Notes: a model not told the origin generated them from the letters alone. DNA of 36,177 bases from WJMT01 sp964624145 (GCA_964624145.1 CAZUXT010000033.1:1-36177); one strand, 5' to 3'. Shown: positions 1 through 7,886, numbered from the stretch's first letter. Translations and numbers: made by a program.

Positions 1-1
1 A

Positions 2-109
2 GCCGGATGGGGCGTGTTCATAGGTGTTATGGTGAGCATGGTGCTCAAGCTTGCAGCCTCCGGAGTTATGACATTCTATTTCATCAAAGCCCTGGGGACG
101 TCCCATTAG
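2..109 (+). CDS. C-terminal fragment of a membrane protein, DUF456-like
   Basis: Only the last 35 codons are inside the window, so the 5' end is missing. The translated tail is hydrophobic and glycine-rich (GWGVFIG, then VLKLAASGVMTFYFIKAL), which resembles the last membrane segment of DUF456 proteins; I recognise the pattern but cannot confirm it from so short a piece. The final residues G-T-S-H and the TAG stop are read from the left arm of the inverted-repeat element that starts at 94, so the natural C-terminus was probably altered by that insertion. No function can be assigned beyond an integral inner-membrane protein. Confidence 0.5.
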   Translation, partial: AGWGVFIGVMVSMVLKLAASGVMTFYFIKALGTSH

Positions 110-306
110 GTACCACCCTAGTCTAGAACCCCGCATTTACGTAAGTGGCTTACTACCAGAATGCAAGCTTCCCTTGCCCTGCCTCGTCAGAACCCACTCT
201 ATATAGGGACTTACGTCTACAGGATGGCGGTGGTGTATTAAATGGAAATATTTTTTAATATCCAACGGATTCAGTAATATAGGGTGGTACCTTATGGAGC
301 GTCCCC
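94..306. mobile_element. MITE/REP-like element with 26-bp imperfect terminal inverted repeats
   Basis: Left arm 94-119 and right arm 281-306 are inverted copies matching at 23 of 26 positions. Both begin GGGGACG at the outer end and contain GGTACCACCCT at the inner end. The interior (about 160 bp) has no credible gene. No target-site duplication is obvious: the flanks are GCCCT on the left and TATAA on the right. The left end supplies the last codons and stop of the upstream gene, and the right end stops 14 bases before the lexA -35 box. Ends of this type recall REP-like elements mobilised by a separate transposase; no transposase is present here, so it would be non-autonomous. Confidence 0.65.
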
Positions 307-320
307 TATAAATTTTTTTC

Positions 321-349
321 TTGACAAAGCTCTTCTGTGGAATTATCTT
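321..349 (+). promoter_or_regulatory. Sigma-70-type promoter of the lexA operon
   Basis: TTGACA at 321-326 and TATCTT at 344-349 are separated by 17 bases. The start codon of lexA is 21 bases past the -10 box, giving a very short leader that contains the AAAGG ribosome-binding sequence at 357-361. The promoter lies immediately downstream of the inverted-repeat element and appears intact. Confidence 0.65.
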
Positions 350-359
350 ATCTAATAAA

Positions 360-379
360 GGTGAACAAAATGGTGAACA
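360..379 (+). promoter_or_regulatory. GGTGAACA direct repeat over the lexA start, candidate LexA operator
   Basis: GGTGAACA occurs at 360-367 and again at 372-379, a period of 12 bases, covering the ribosome-binding site and start codon. Direct-repeat LexA boxes built from GTTC (GAAC on the other strand) are known in Alphaproteobacteria, with a period of 11. The similarity here is suggestive only, and the repeat could be chance. Confidence 0.25.
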
Positions 380-984
380 GACCAAGGCTGGAATTGACCG
401 AAAGGCAAAAAAAGGTTCTGCAGGCAGTGGAGGATTTCATCCGGAAGCACGGCTATGCGCCTACCATACGGCGGCTGGCCGGGATTCTCAATATTCAGAG
501 CCCCTCCGCCGTGTTCAAGCATATCTCCAGTATAGAGAAAAAGGGTTATTTGAGAAAAGAGGGAGGAGAGATCAAGCTTGCGGGAGCCTCTTCTTTGGAG
601 CCCCATGTTCAGGTGCCTTTGGTCGGCCTGGTCCCTGCCGGAGACCCCAGGGAGGTTTTTGACAGCAGGGAAGAGGCCGTGGATGTTCCCGAGTGGATGC
701 TGGGACGTAAGAAGGGAAATGTTTTCTGTGCTCTGGTCGAAGGGAAAAGCATGGTGGATGCTTATATAGACGATGGTGACCGGGTGCTTTTGGAGAGGAC
801 CCATACGGCTCATTCAGGAGAGATGGTTGTGGCCTTTCTTGATGACGGTTCCATCACTTTAAAGAGATTAAAGATTGATAACGGGAATATTTTTCTGGTC
901 CCTGAGAATCCTGAATTCAAACCCATACAGGTTTCAGAACTGAAAATAATCGGGCGGGTTATCGGGGTGTTGCGGAAGTACTGA
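370..984 (+). CDS. lexA: LexA repressor
   Basis: SOS repressor: binds operators as a dimer and self-cleaves when activated RecA is present. The 204-residue product starts LTERQ and has the N-terminal winged-helix segment (about 5-65, with APTIRRLA and SPSAVFKHI). Next comes the Ala90-Gly91 cleavage site in LVPAGDP, then the S24-type peptidase core with catalytic Ser127 (GKSMVD) and Lys165 (ITLKRL). ATG at 370 was chosen over an upstream in-frame GTG at 337 because AAAGG sits 8 bases before it and the 337 start would fall before the promoter's expected transcript start. It heads an operon with dinB and dnaE2, and LexA presumably controls all three. An exact 8-base direct repeat (GGTGAACA) straddles the start codon and is a candidate operator. 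Confidence 0.95.
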   Translation: MVNRPRLELTERQKKVLQAVEDFIRKHGYAPTIRRLAGILNIQSPSAVFKHISSIEKKGYLRKEGGEIKLAGASSLEPHVQVPLVGLVPAGDPREVFDSREEAVDVPEWMLGRKKGNVFCALVEGKSMVDAYIDDGDRVLLERTHTAHSGEMVVAFLDDGSITLKRLKIDNGNIFLVPENPEFKPIQVSELKIIGRVIGVLRKY

Positions 985-1030
985 CCCGGTCAATCCGGCT
1001 TTCCGAATTTAAAAACAAGGAGCGAGAGAA

Positions 1031-2254
1031 TTGAGAAGACGGTGTATTGTCCATATTGATATCGATGCCTTCTTTGCATCCGTGGAAAAGCTTCTGGATC
1101 CTTCTCTTGAAGGAAAACCTGTTATCGTGGGCGGGCTTCCTCATGAAAGAGGCGTTGCGTCCACAGCTTCTTATGAAGCCAGAAAGTACGGGGTGCATTC
1201 GGGCATGCCGCTGCAAAAGGCTTATCAGCTCTGCCCTAACGGCATATTTATAAGGGGCGATCACTGGGTCTATACTGCTTTTTCCAGGGATTTTCACCGG
1301 ATCCTTTCACAATACACTCCGGATATGGAGATGGCTTCCCTGGATGAGGCTTATCTGGACCTCACCCGCTGTGGCGCGCTCTATTCCTCGTTCTCAAGAA
1401 CGGTCGCTCAGATAAAGCAAACCGTGGAGAAAAAATTAAGACTCTCTGTGTCCGTGGGCGTAGGGCCTAACAAGATTCTAGCCAAGCTGGCAACCAACAG
1501 AGCCAAACCCGGGGGGCTGGTGGAAGTAAAACCGGGCTGCGAGGAGTCCTTTCTTAAGGAGCTTCCCATAGGGGCTCTTCCGGGAATCGGCTTTAAAGCC
1601 CGGGCTGAACTTGATATGCTCAATATACGGAAAATCAAAGACCTCTGGGGTCTGCCCCGGGGGGCACTGAGGACGCTTTTCGGATTAAGGGGGGAGGAGA
1701 TCCGTCTTCAATCCCGTGGCATAGATGACCGGCCTCTGGAGTCATCCGGAGAGCAGAAATCGGTTTCCCGCGAGACCACTTTTCTTAAGGACATATGGGA
1801 AAGGCGGCTCCTTCTGGCTCACCTGGCCTATCTTTGTGACCGTTTGAGTCTGGCTCTGAGAAAAGAACGCTGTTTCAGCCATATCATAGAGGTCAAGGTC
1901 AGGTGGTCTGATTTTAAGACCGAAGTCCGCCGGAGGCTTCTGGTGAATCCGGTCCAGGAAATGGATGATATCTACCGGATAGCCCGGGAGCTGTTTTTAG
2001 AGCTTTTTCAGGGAGCTCGTTTATCACTGTGCCTGGTGGGAGTCAAGTCTTCTGACCTGGTCAGAAGCCGGACCCTTTCCCTTTTTGAGTCTCATTCTCT
2101 CCATAAAGAACGTCTGGGTTCAGCCGTTTTCGAGGTGAGAGAGAAATATGGATTCGGCGCCCTTCTCACCGCCAGGGAGAAGATGCTGGGCGATGTGTAC
2201 GGCTTCACAAAGGAGCGCGGTTTTATACTGAAAACAGCTTCTCTCACCAAATAG
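1031..2254 (+). CDS. dinB: DNA polymerase IV-type Y-family translesion polymerase
   Basis: Error-prone polymerase that copies past damaged bases. The 407-residue product has the Y-family palm with catalytic Asp10 (HIDIDAFFASVE) and Asp105-Glu106 (SLDEAYLD), so it should be catalytically active. ImuB proteins found in similar operons lack these residues. A helix-hairpin-helix segment follows (ALPGIGFKARAEL, about 182-195), then the little-finger domain. RTLSLFE in the C-terminal part resembles a beta-clamp-binding motif. Start is TTG at 1031, with AAGGAG ending 9 bases upstream; no better in-frame start is visible and the N-terminal motif fits. It lies 46 bases after lexA and before dnaE2 in the same direction. 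ImuB-like function in this operon is possible but not indicated by the residues. Confidence 0.92.
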   Translation: MRRRCIVHIDIDAFFASVEKLLDPSLEGKPVIVGGLPHERGVASTASYEARKYGVHSGMPLQKAYQLCPNGIFIRGDHWVYTAFSRDFHRILSQYTPDMEMASLDEAYLDLTRCGALYSSFSRTVAQIKQTVEKKLRLSVSVGVGPNKILAKLATNRAKPGGLVEVKPGCEESFLKELPIGALPGIGFKARAELDMLNIRKIKDLWGLPRGALRTLFGLRGEEIRLQSRGIDDRPLESSGEQKSVSRETTFLKDIWERRLLLAHLAYLCDRLSLALRKERCFSHIIEVKVRWSDFKTEVRRRLLVNPVQEMDDIYRIARELFLELFQGARLSLCLVGVKSSDLVRSRTLSLFESHSLHKERLGSAVFEVREKYGFGALLTAREKMLGDVYGFTKERGFILKTASLTK

Positions 2255-2315
2255 TCTCTGGGTTTTGTATTTATTTTACGGAACAGGTCATGGTTTTTTG
2301 GAGGTCAATGAGAAA

Positions 2316-5123
2316 GTGATGTTTGTTCCCCTGCGGGTTCACTCCGTATACAGCAAAGGAAAAGGGAGTGTGCTTCCGGATGAACTGGCTTCCTGGGCAA
2401 AAAGCAGGGGGATTTTGGCAGCCTGTCTTTCAGATAGAGAGGTGTTTTACGGATGGGGGCGCTGGAAGGAAGCGGCCGGCAGAAACAAAATAGTCCCTTT
2501 GTACGGCTGTGAATTGAGCATTCAAAAGAAAAAGCTTCTGTTTGTGGTTAAAGACCGGACCGGGTACTGGAATCTGATGGAGATCTTTAACAGCAGAGAG
2601 ATAAAACAGGTCCGGGGCCTTGTGGTGGTCTATATCCCCCAGGTGGGAGAGAGTGAGTTTCCGGAGGAGCTGAAAGCCGAAGCCGGTCCGGATTTCTACC
2701 TGGGAGCGGATTTTAAAAACTTTGAAAAGGTGGTGCATTGGGCCGGTGTGTATTCTCTGCCTGTGGTCTGGGCAAATCCTCTGAAGTTTATTGAAAGTCC
2801 GAAAAGGCTCATCCTTATTCACTCTATCCATAAAAAACGGCCTTTCCCTCCGGAATGGACAAAATGGAGGAACCGGATGAAGTTTTTCGGCCCGCTCCAG
2901 CAGGAACTGGCTCTGAAAAGGTTCGGCAGCAGGGTCAGGGAGTTTTTCAGAAGAACTCTTGAGATTGCCGGGAAGTGCTGTTTCGCTCTGGAAAACATCG
3001 TTCCCGGACTGCCCGAAGGCCTTTTTTCTGAATCATTCAGGGAAATGGTTATGAAAAAAATGCAGCACATGAAGTCCCTGAACTGGAGAGAGAGGCAGCG
3101 GGCGCGGATGGAACTGGAAGTGGTTGAAAAAACAGGATTCGGTCCTTATTTCCAGGTGGTCCATGACGTGGTGTGTTTTGCACGGCGGGAGGGGATCCTT
3201 TATAATCTCAAAGGCTCCGGAGCCTCTTCTTTTCTGGCCTATCTTCTGGGGATCTCCCATATCAATCCGGTTGATTTTGACCTTTATTTTGCCCGGTTTT
3301 TAAACCAGGGGCGGAAGGACCCTCCGGATTTTGACCTGGACTTTGATTCCAGGTACAGAGACCGGGTGCTGGAGTATGTTCTGGAGAATTACGGGAAGGG
3401 AAAAACAGGGGCGGCTTTTGTGTGCAGTCTCAAAAACTACCGGGCCCGTTCCGCTGTTTATGAAACGGCGCGGGCTTTTGGCCTGCCGCCGGCAGAATCG
3501 AGAGCGCTCAGTAAAAAAGTCCCTTATTTTGTGGAGCCTGATTATCTGAAAAAGCATCAGCCTCCGCCCGGCTGTAAGGAGATCTGGGGGGCTGCCTCGG
3601 AATTGACTTCGGTCTACGGAGAAAGTTCTCTTCATGTGGGAGGTGTTCTTTTGACACCCCCGCCGGTCAGCCGGTATCTTCCTCTGGAAAAATCAGCAAA
3701 AGGGCTTATTATGTGTCATTTTGACCGGGATGCGGTGGAAGATTTGAAGCTCATTAAACTGGACCTTCTTTCCGTACGCGGATTGGCTGCGATTTCCGGG
3801 ACGAAAAAAGAGCTGAGCATAAAGAATATTCCATGGGATGACAAAGAGAGCTTTCTCCTTCTCTCCCGCCCACAGACCATAGGATGCTTCCAGGTCGAAA
3901 GTCCGGCCATGATGAATCTGCTTTCCCGAATGAAGCCGGCTGATATCTATGAGCTGACCCAGGCTTTAGCTTTGATACGGCCGGGGCCGACTCAAAGCGG
4001 GGCAAAGCAGGCCGTGCTCCAAGCGCGTCAGGGCAGATCATCTGCCGGTGATCCGTTTTTCTCCAGAATTATTCCTGAGACCGGCGGGCTTCTCCTTTAT
4101 GAAGAGCAGGTCATGCAGGTGGCTGAGAGAGTCGCTGGCATGAATTCGGAGCAGGGAGACACACTGCGCAGGGAACTGAAAAAGAAATCGCCCCATCCTG
4201 CTTTGAAAGACAAATTTTTCCAAGGAGCGCAGAAGCGAGGATACACACGCACCGAGGTAACAAAGATATGGAATCATATGGAACAATTTTCTTCCTATTC
4301 TTTTAATAAAGCTCACAGTGTTTCCTATGCGTGCATGGCTTATCAGTCCGTTTATTTAAAGGCCCATCACCCTCTGCCGTATCTTACAGCTGTTTTGAAT
4401 GCGGGCGGAGGTTATTACAGCCTCCCGGTCTATATAGAGGAAGCCAAAAGGCTTGGGATAAAGATCCTGCCCCCGGATGTCGCACACAGTGATTATGGTT
4501 TCGAAGAGGAGGGTTCCTGCATAAGAGTGGGGCTTTTGTCCATAAAGCGCCTTAAAACCAGCACAGCCAAAAAAATAATAGAAGAACGCCAAAAAGGCCC
4601 TTACCGCTCTCTGGATGATTTTCTCACCAGGGTTTCTGTGACCAGGGCGGAGCTTTTCTCTCTGGTCAAGTCAGGGGCTTTGGACTCTTTAGAGCCCCGA
4701 AGAGCAGATCAGGTCCTGAACGGTTATAGAGGCAGCGGAGGAACCAGAAAACTTCCGGATATGGAAAAGGCCAGAAAAGAGAGAATGTTGATCGATTCTC
4801 TGGGGTTTGACCCCACAGGAGATGCTCTCAATCTTTTTAACGGGGAAAGGCCGGCTCTGCGGGTCAAAGACCTGGAACACAGGGCCGGGCAGATTGTGGA
4901 GCTTATGGTCCGGGTTATGGACGCGCGCAGGAAAAAGGTCAGGCAGGGAGCAACGTATTTCTTTCTTTTTTCAGATGAAACAGGGATGATCGAAGGAGCA
5001 GGCGCAAAGAAATGTATTCCTTTTGGTTCGCCGCCGGCCTGTTATGTGCGGGGCAGGGTCCGCAGGGGCGAGAACGGGCGGGTCAAGATTTTCAACTGCA
5101 CTTTTCTCTCTTTGCATGAGTGA
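2316..5123 (+). CDS. dnaE2: Error-prone DNA polymerase III alpha subunit DnaE2 (ImuC)
   Basis: C-family replicative-type polymerase used in damage-induced mutagenesis. The core has PPDFDLDFD around residues 336-344 and Asp483 in KLDLLSVRG, matching the three catalytic aspartates of DnaE. LALIRPGPTQSG and a C-terminal OB-fold-like segment (last ~75 residues) are also present. The N-terminal PHP domain is degenerate: the usual HxH opening reads HSVYS and the usual TDH reads SDR. At about 935 residues it is shorter than the roughly 1,000-1,100 I expect for DnaE2. GTG 2316 or ATG 2319 is the likely start, since GGAGGT lies at 2300-2305 and the conserved VPLRVHS follows; a TTG at 2265 is unlikely. 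Third gene of the lexA operon. No imuA is present. Confidence 0.9.
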   Translation: MMFVPLRVHSVYSKGKGSVLPDELASWAKSRGILAACLSDREVFYGWGRWKEAAGRNKIVPLYGCELSIQKKKLLFVVKDRTGYWNLMEIFNSREIKQVRGLVVVYIPQVGESEFPEELKAEAGPDFYLGADFKNFEKVVHWAGVYSLPVVWANPLKFIESPKRLILIHSIHKKRPFPPEWTKWRNRMKFFGPLQQELALKRFGSRVREFFRRTLEIAGKCCFALENIVPGLPEGLFSESFREMVMKKMQHMKSLNWRERQRARMELEVVEKTGFGPYFQVVHDVVCFARREGILYNLKGSGASSFLAYLLGISHINPVDFDLYFARFLNQGRKDPPDFDLDFDSRYRDRVLEYVLENYGKGKTGAAFVCSLKNYRARSAVYETARAFGLPPAESRALSKKVPYFVEPDYLKKHQPPPGCKEIWGAASELTSVYGESSLHVGGVLLTPPPVSRYLPLEKSAKGLIMCHFDRDAVEDLKLIKLDLLSVRGLAAISGTKKELSIKNIPWDDKESFLLLSRPQTIGCFQVESPAMMNLLSRMKPADIYELTQALALIRPGPTQSGAKQAVLQARQGRSSAGDPFFSRIIPETGGLLLYEEQVMQVAERVAGMNSEQGDTLRRELKKKSPHPALKDKFFQGAQKRGYTRTEVTKIWNHMEQFSSYSFNKAHSVSYACMAYQSVYLKAHHPLPYLTAVLNAGGGYYSLPVYIEEAKRLGIKILPPDVAHSDYGFEEEGSCIRVGLLSIKRLKTSTAKKIIEERQKGPYRSLDDFLTRVSVTRAELFSLVKSGALDSLEPRRADQVLNGYRGSGGTRKLPDMEKARKERMLIDSLGFDPTGDALNLFNGERPALRVKDLEHRAGQIVELMVRVMDARRKKVRQGATYFFLFSDETGMIEGAGAKKCIPFGSPPACYVRGRVRRGENGRVKIFNCTFLSLHE

Positions 5124-5191
5124 TTTGAATCATTCCGGTCCCTTATTTTTTGCCTGTACCTTGCGTGGTTTTGTTGGGATTCACTCCCGCT

Positions 5192-6856
5192 CTATTTTTC
5201 GGCAAACACAATGGCTACTGTTTTCCAGACTTTGACTCTCACTCCGTTCTTGACAGCTGGTTTGTATTTCCACTCCTTTATGTTTCTTTCTGTCTTTTCG
5301 TTAAGACCATATGAATTCTCGATCCCTTGGACTATTCTGGTCTCTATCACATCCCCTGTTTCAGAAATCAAAATGACCAGGACCACTTTTCCGCTCACTT
5401 TGTATTTTTTTGCGGCTGGAGTGTATTCTGGCTCGACTCTTTTGACGAGTTCCGGCGGGCTGTCCACTTCTTTCAAAGGAATGATATCCCCTGTTTCGAT
5501 TTTTTTCTCAGGTGCAGGTTCCGGAGTTTCCGCAGGTTCTGGATCCTCGGTCTTTTGTTCATTTTTGCTGGGCCCGGATTCCGGCAGGACATGATCTGTA
5601 AATTCTTCGATCTTGGGCTGGGGAATCTGTTTGAACTCTGGAGGAGGCAGCGGGGTGATGCTCTCCTTCTGGCTTTCCTGGATTGTATCTGCGGGTTTTG
5701 CCGGGGCTTCAGCCAAATCTTGATTTTGTTCTCCGGATGGAACAGATTCGAGGGAAGAAGCAGGGGGCTCCTTCACGGCCGTTTGAGTTTTCCTCTCGAT
5801 GTTTTCTCTTGAGTCCTGCGGCTCTGCTGGATATTCTTCTGAGATAGTTACAGGCTTAACAGCAGGAGAGGTTTCTTCAATATCCGGATCGATTTGTTCT
5901 GTTGCGCCGGACTTATAAAATTGTGGAGAGGCTTCCTGTTTTTTATGGGAATTTTTAGGAAGAGCTAAAAACAGAATAAGAGCCAATCCCAGAATGGCTG
6001 AGCCGGAAGCAAACATGATCCATCTGGGAATCTTTTTTCTGCTTTCTTTAGCAGAAAATTCATTGAACAGGGGAGCTCTTCTGTGTTCCTTTTCAAAATC
6101 TTTTTGTTTCTTTTCTTCTTCTTTCCGGCTTTCCTGAATTGTTTCCCCTTCTTTTTTTTCTTCTGCAGTTTCTTCTTCTCTTTCTTCTTCTTCTTGAATG
6201 GATGCTTTGACAGGAGCTTCCTTTTTTCTGGGGGGGTGGGCGAAATCAGCCAGTTTGTTCTTGAGGATTTCATCTATTTTCCTGCTTTTATCACTTGTGA
6301 GGTGCACTGGCTGTGTTTTTTCTCTCTTTTTAGCTAAATATTCCTCATACAGACTGTCAATTTCTTTCTCTCCGTTTAGTTTTTTTTGTCTTTCCTGAGG
6401 CGAGGAACTTGTGGCTTTTTTCTCGGTTTCTTTGTTTTCCAAAAGAGCTTCCGGAGCTCTTTTTTCCTTAGATGAAATTCCTGAATCTTGATTTAATAAT
6501 TCGGATACCTTTGATTTCATTTCCTTGTCATTATACGGTTTTGAAATGAAAGCGGAATTTTTAAAATATTTGAGGACATAGCTCTGACAGGCTGCTTCTG
6601 AATAGAAATTAGTCATCATGAGGAGATTTATCTGTTTGGTAAATGATTCGGAGATTTCTTCGAGAAGGTCAAATCCATGAAGCTTGGAAAGGAATGGTTC
6701 CATAACGATAAGGTCAGGATTCTCCTCATAGAATTTGGATTTGCCTTCCTGGCCGTCTTTGGCTGTTATCACCTGGTATCCCTGCTCTTGCAGAAGATTC
6801 TTGAGGGAGGATAAGGATGTCCTGTTGTAATCAATGATGAGAATCTTTTTTTGCAT
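5192..6856 (-). CDS. Receiver-domain / transmembrane / TonB C-terminal fusion protein
   Basis: A 554-residue single protein with three parts. Residues 1-125 form a CheY-like receiver (KILIIDYN, PDLIVMEPF, LLMMTNF, FISKPYN). Residues 126-278 are a highly charged E/K-rich linker. A membrane helix (about 279-299) leads to a Pro/Glu-rich periplasmic stretch and a TonB C-terminal domain (about 467-554: GKVVLVILISETGDV, IKEWKYKPAVKNGVRV). In the receiver, Asp9, Thr82 and Lys106 are kept, but the phospho-acceptor position is Glu53 and the second acidic position is Tyr10. It may therefore be unphosphorylated or constitutively active-like. TonB domains normally pass proton-motive energy to outer-membrane receptors; no exbB or exbD is nearby. 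The gene points convergently at dnaE2. A fused REC-TonB is unusual to me; the domain calls are firm, the role is not. Confidence 0.85.
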   Translation of the reverse strand: MQKKILIIDYNRTSLSSLKNLLQEQGYQVITAKDGQEGKSKFYEENPDLIVMEPFLSKLHGFDLLEEISESFTKQINLLMMTNFYSEAACQSYVLKYFKNSAFISKPYNDKEMKSKVSELLNQDSGISSKEKRAPEALLENKETEKKATSSSPQERQKKLNGEKEIDSLYEEYLAKKREKTQPVHLTSDKSRKIDEILKNKLADFAHPPRKKEAPVKASIQEEEEREEETAEEKKEGETIQESRKEEEKKQKDFEKEHRRAPLFNEFSAKESRKKIPRWIMFASGSAILGLALILFLALPKNSHKKQEASPQFYKSGATEQIDPDIEETSPAVKPVTISEEYPAEPQDSRENIERKTQTAVKEPPASSLESVPSGEQNQDLAEAPAKPADTIQESQKESITPLPPPEFKQIPQPKIEEFTDHVLPESGPSKNEQKTEDPEPAETPEPAPEKKIETGDIIPLKEVDSPPELVKRVEPEYTPAAKKYKVSGKVVLVILISETGDVIETRIVQGIENSYGLNEKTERNIKEWKYKPAVKNGVRVKVWKTVAIVFAEK

Positions 6857-6871
6857 CTAGTTGCCCCGCAC

Positions 6872-6884
6872 GTTCATGATGAAC
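6872..6884. promoter_or_regulatory. 13-bp palindrome in the leader of the receiver-TonB gene
   Basis: GTTCATGATGAAC is a perfect palindrome with 6-base arms and a central base, 15 bases upstream of the start codon. It sits between a possible minus-strand promoter (TTGACC at 6914-6919, 17-base spacer, TAATTT at 6891-6896) and the gene, where a repressor or RNA-level control site could act. The function is inferred from position only. Confidence 0.3.
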
Positions 6885-6944
6885 ATATATAAATTAAATC
6901 TTTGAAGGAAATCGGTCAATCACCTTTAGGGGTGATTTAGGAGG

Positions 6945-6988
6945 TGAGATATTCTACCTGCAGTGGATTAATATTTTCTAATATCTCA
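6945..6988 (-). other. Perfect 9-bp inverted repeat at the end of the DUF72 gene
   Basis: TGAGATATT (6945-6953) and AATATCTCA (6980-6988) are exact inverted copies 26 bases apart; the second overlaps the DUF72 stop codon. In the DUF72 transcript this could fold as a hairpin, but no U-run follows, so it is not a standard intrinsic terminator. It may instead protect the mRNA 3' end. A second stem (AATCACC/GGTGATT, 6918-6937) lies next to it. Confidence 0.35.
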
Positions 6989-7882
6989 ATTTTTATCGAA
7001 CAGGCCGCTCTGGCCTTTGGCAATTTCTTTAATGATCTTTTTGAGCTCAGGATAGGTTTCGACCAGTTCTCCAGGCACATCCAGTTTTTGGTTAGTCAGT
7101 TTGTTCTTTATCTGTATGGCATTCGTCAAGGCCTGTCCCCGGTAGTGATTGTTGGTCACGACAAATGTTTTTTTAGATTTTCCACCCAGATTTTTTATAC
7201 GGTTGATCCATTGATTGAGCTCTTCATCTGAGTAAAGATAATCATAACGCTCGTCTCTGCCTGCATTTTTTTGGAACCAATTTTTGTAGTTTCTGCCGTG
7301 AAGCCTCACATAAGTGAAATCAATATTTGTGGCATAGGTGGTGGGTTTGATGGATGACCGGAACACAGGCTGGTCGATGTTGCAGAAAGCCACTTTGTGG
7401 TCGGAAAGGACTTTCAGAAACTCGGGATTATCCCAGGAACTGTGCCTTATTTCCAAAGCAAGGGGCAGTCCGGAAAACATATGAAACAAACGTTCCAGAT
7501 AAAGCCTGTTTTTTGTGGAATGGGAGAAGGACCAGGGGAACTGCACGAGCACAGCGCCAAGGCGGTTGTTTGCCGCGAGCGGCTCGATCCCGAATCTGAA
7601 TTCATCAGCTTGTTTTTGGGAGGGTTTTTTTTCTTGATGGGTAAAGTCTTGATGGAGCTTGACGGCAAACAAGAAGTCCGGATTTTGTTCGACTTTTTTA
7701 ACCCAGGAAAGAGCAAAGTTGAACACAGGCATCCGGTAGAAGGTGCTGTTGACTTCCATAAAATCAATATACCGGGATAAATACCTCAAGGCATGAAAAC
7801 CGGATGGCTTTTTTCTCGGGTAAACGATCCCTTCCCAGTCCTTATAACTCCAGCCGGCCGTCCCCACATTGTATCGAGCCAT
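6986..7882 (-). CDS. DUF72 (YecE-like) family protein
   Basis: A 298-residue member of the DUF72 family, which adopts a TIM-barrel fold related to endonuclease IV-type barrels; its biochemical role is not established. Family signatures seen: N-terminal GTAGWSYKDW, EVNSTFYRMP, FAVKLHQDFTH, GAVLVQFPWSF, LEIRHSSW and YVRLHGRN. The ATG at 7882 fits the family N-terminus, but only four bases remain before the run of N, so the ribosome-binding site and promoter cannot be seen. On the minus strand it precedes the receiver-TonB gene by 129 bases. Nothing suggests a shared function. Confidence 0.88.
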   Translation of the reverse strand: MARYNVGTAGWSYKDWEGIVYPRKKPSGFHALRYLSRYIDFMEVNSTFYRMPVFNFALSWVKKVEQNPDFLFAVKLHQDFTHQEKKPSQKQADEFRFGIEPLAANNRLGAVLVQFPWSFSHSTKNRLYLERLFHMFSGLPLALEIRHSSWDNPEFLKVLSDHKVAFCNIDQPVFRSSIKPTTYATNIDFTYVRLHGRNYKNWFQKNAGRDERYDYLYSDEELNQWINRIKNLGGKSKKTFVVTNNHYRGQALTNAIQIKNKLTNQKLDVPGELVETYPELKKIIKEIAKGQSGLFDKN

Positions 7883-7886
7883 AGCA

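Noticed and set aside
137..385. Minus-strand reading frame across the inverted-repeat element and lexA start
   Set aside because: No family resemblance; it lies over the element and lexA promoter, with composition explained by them.
1031..2254. Calling the Y-family gene imuB
   Set aside because: The catalytic Asp and Glu residues are intact, which argues for an active DinB-type polymerase.
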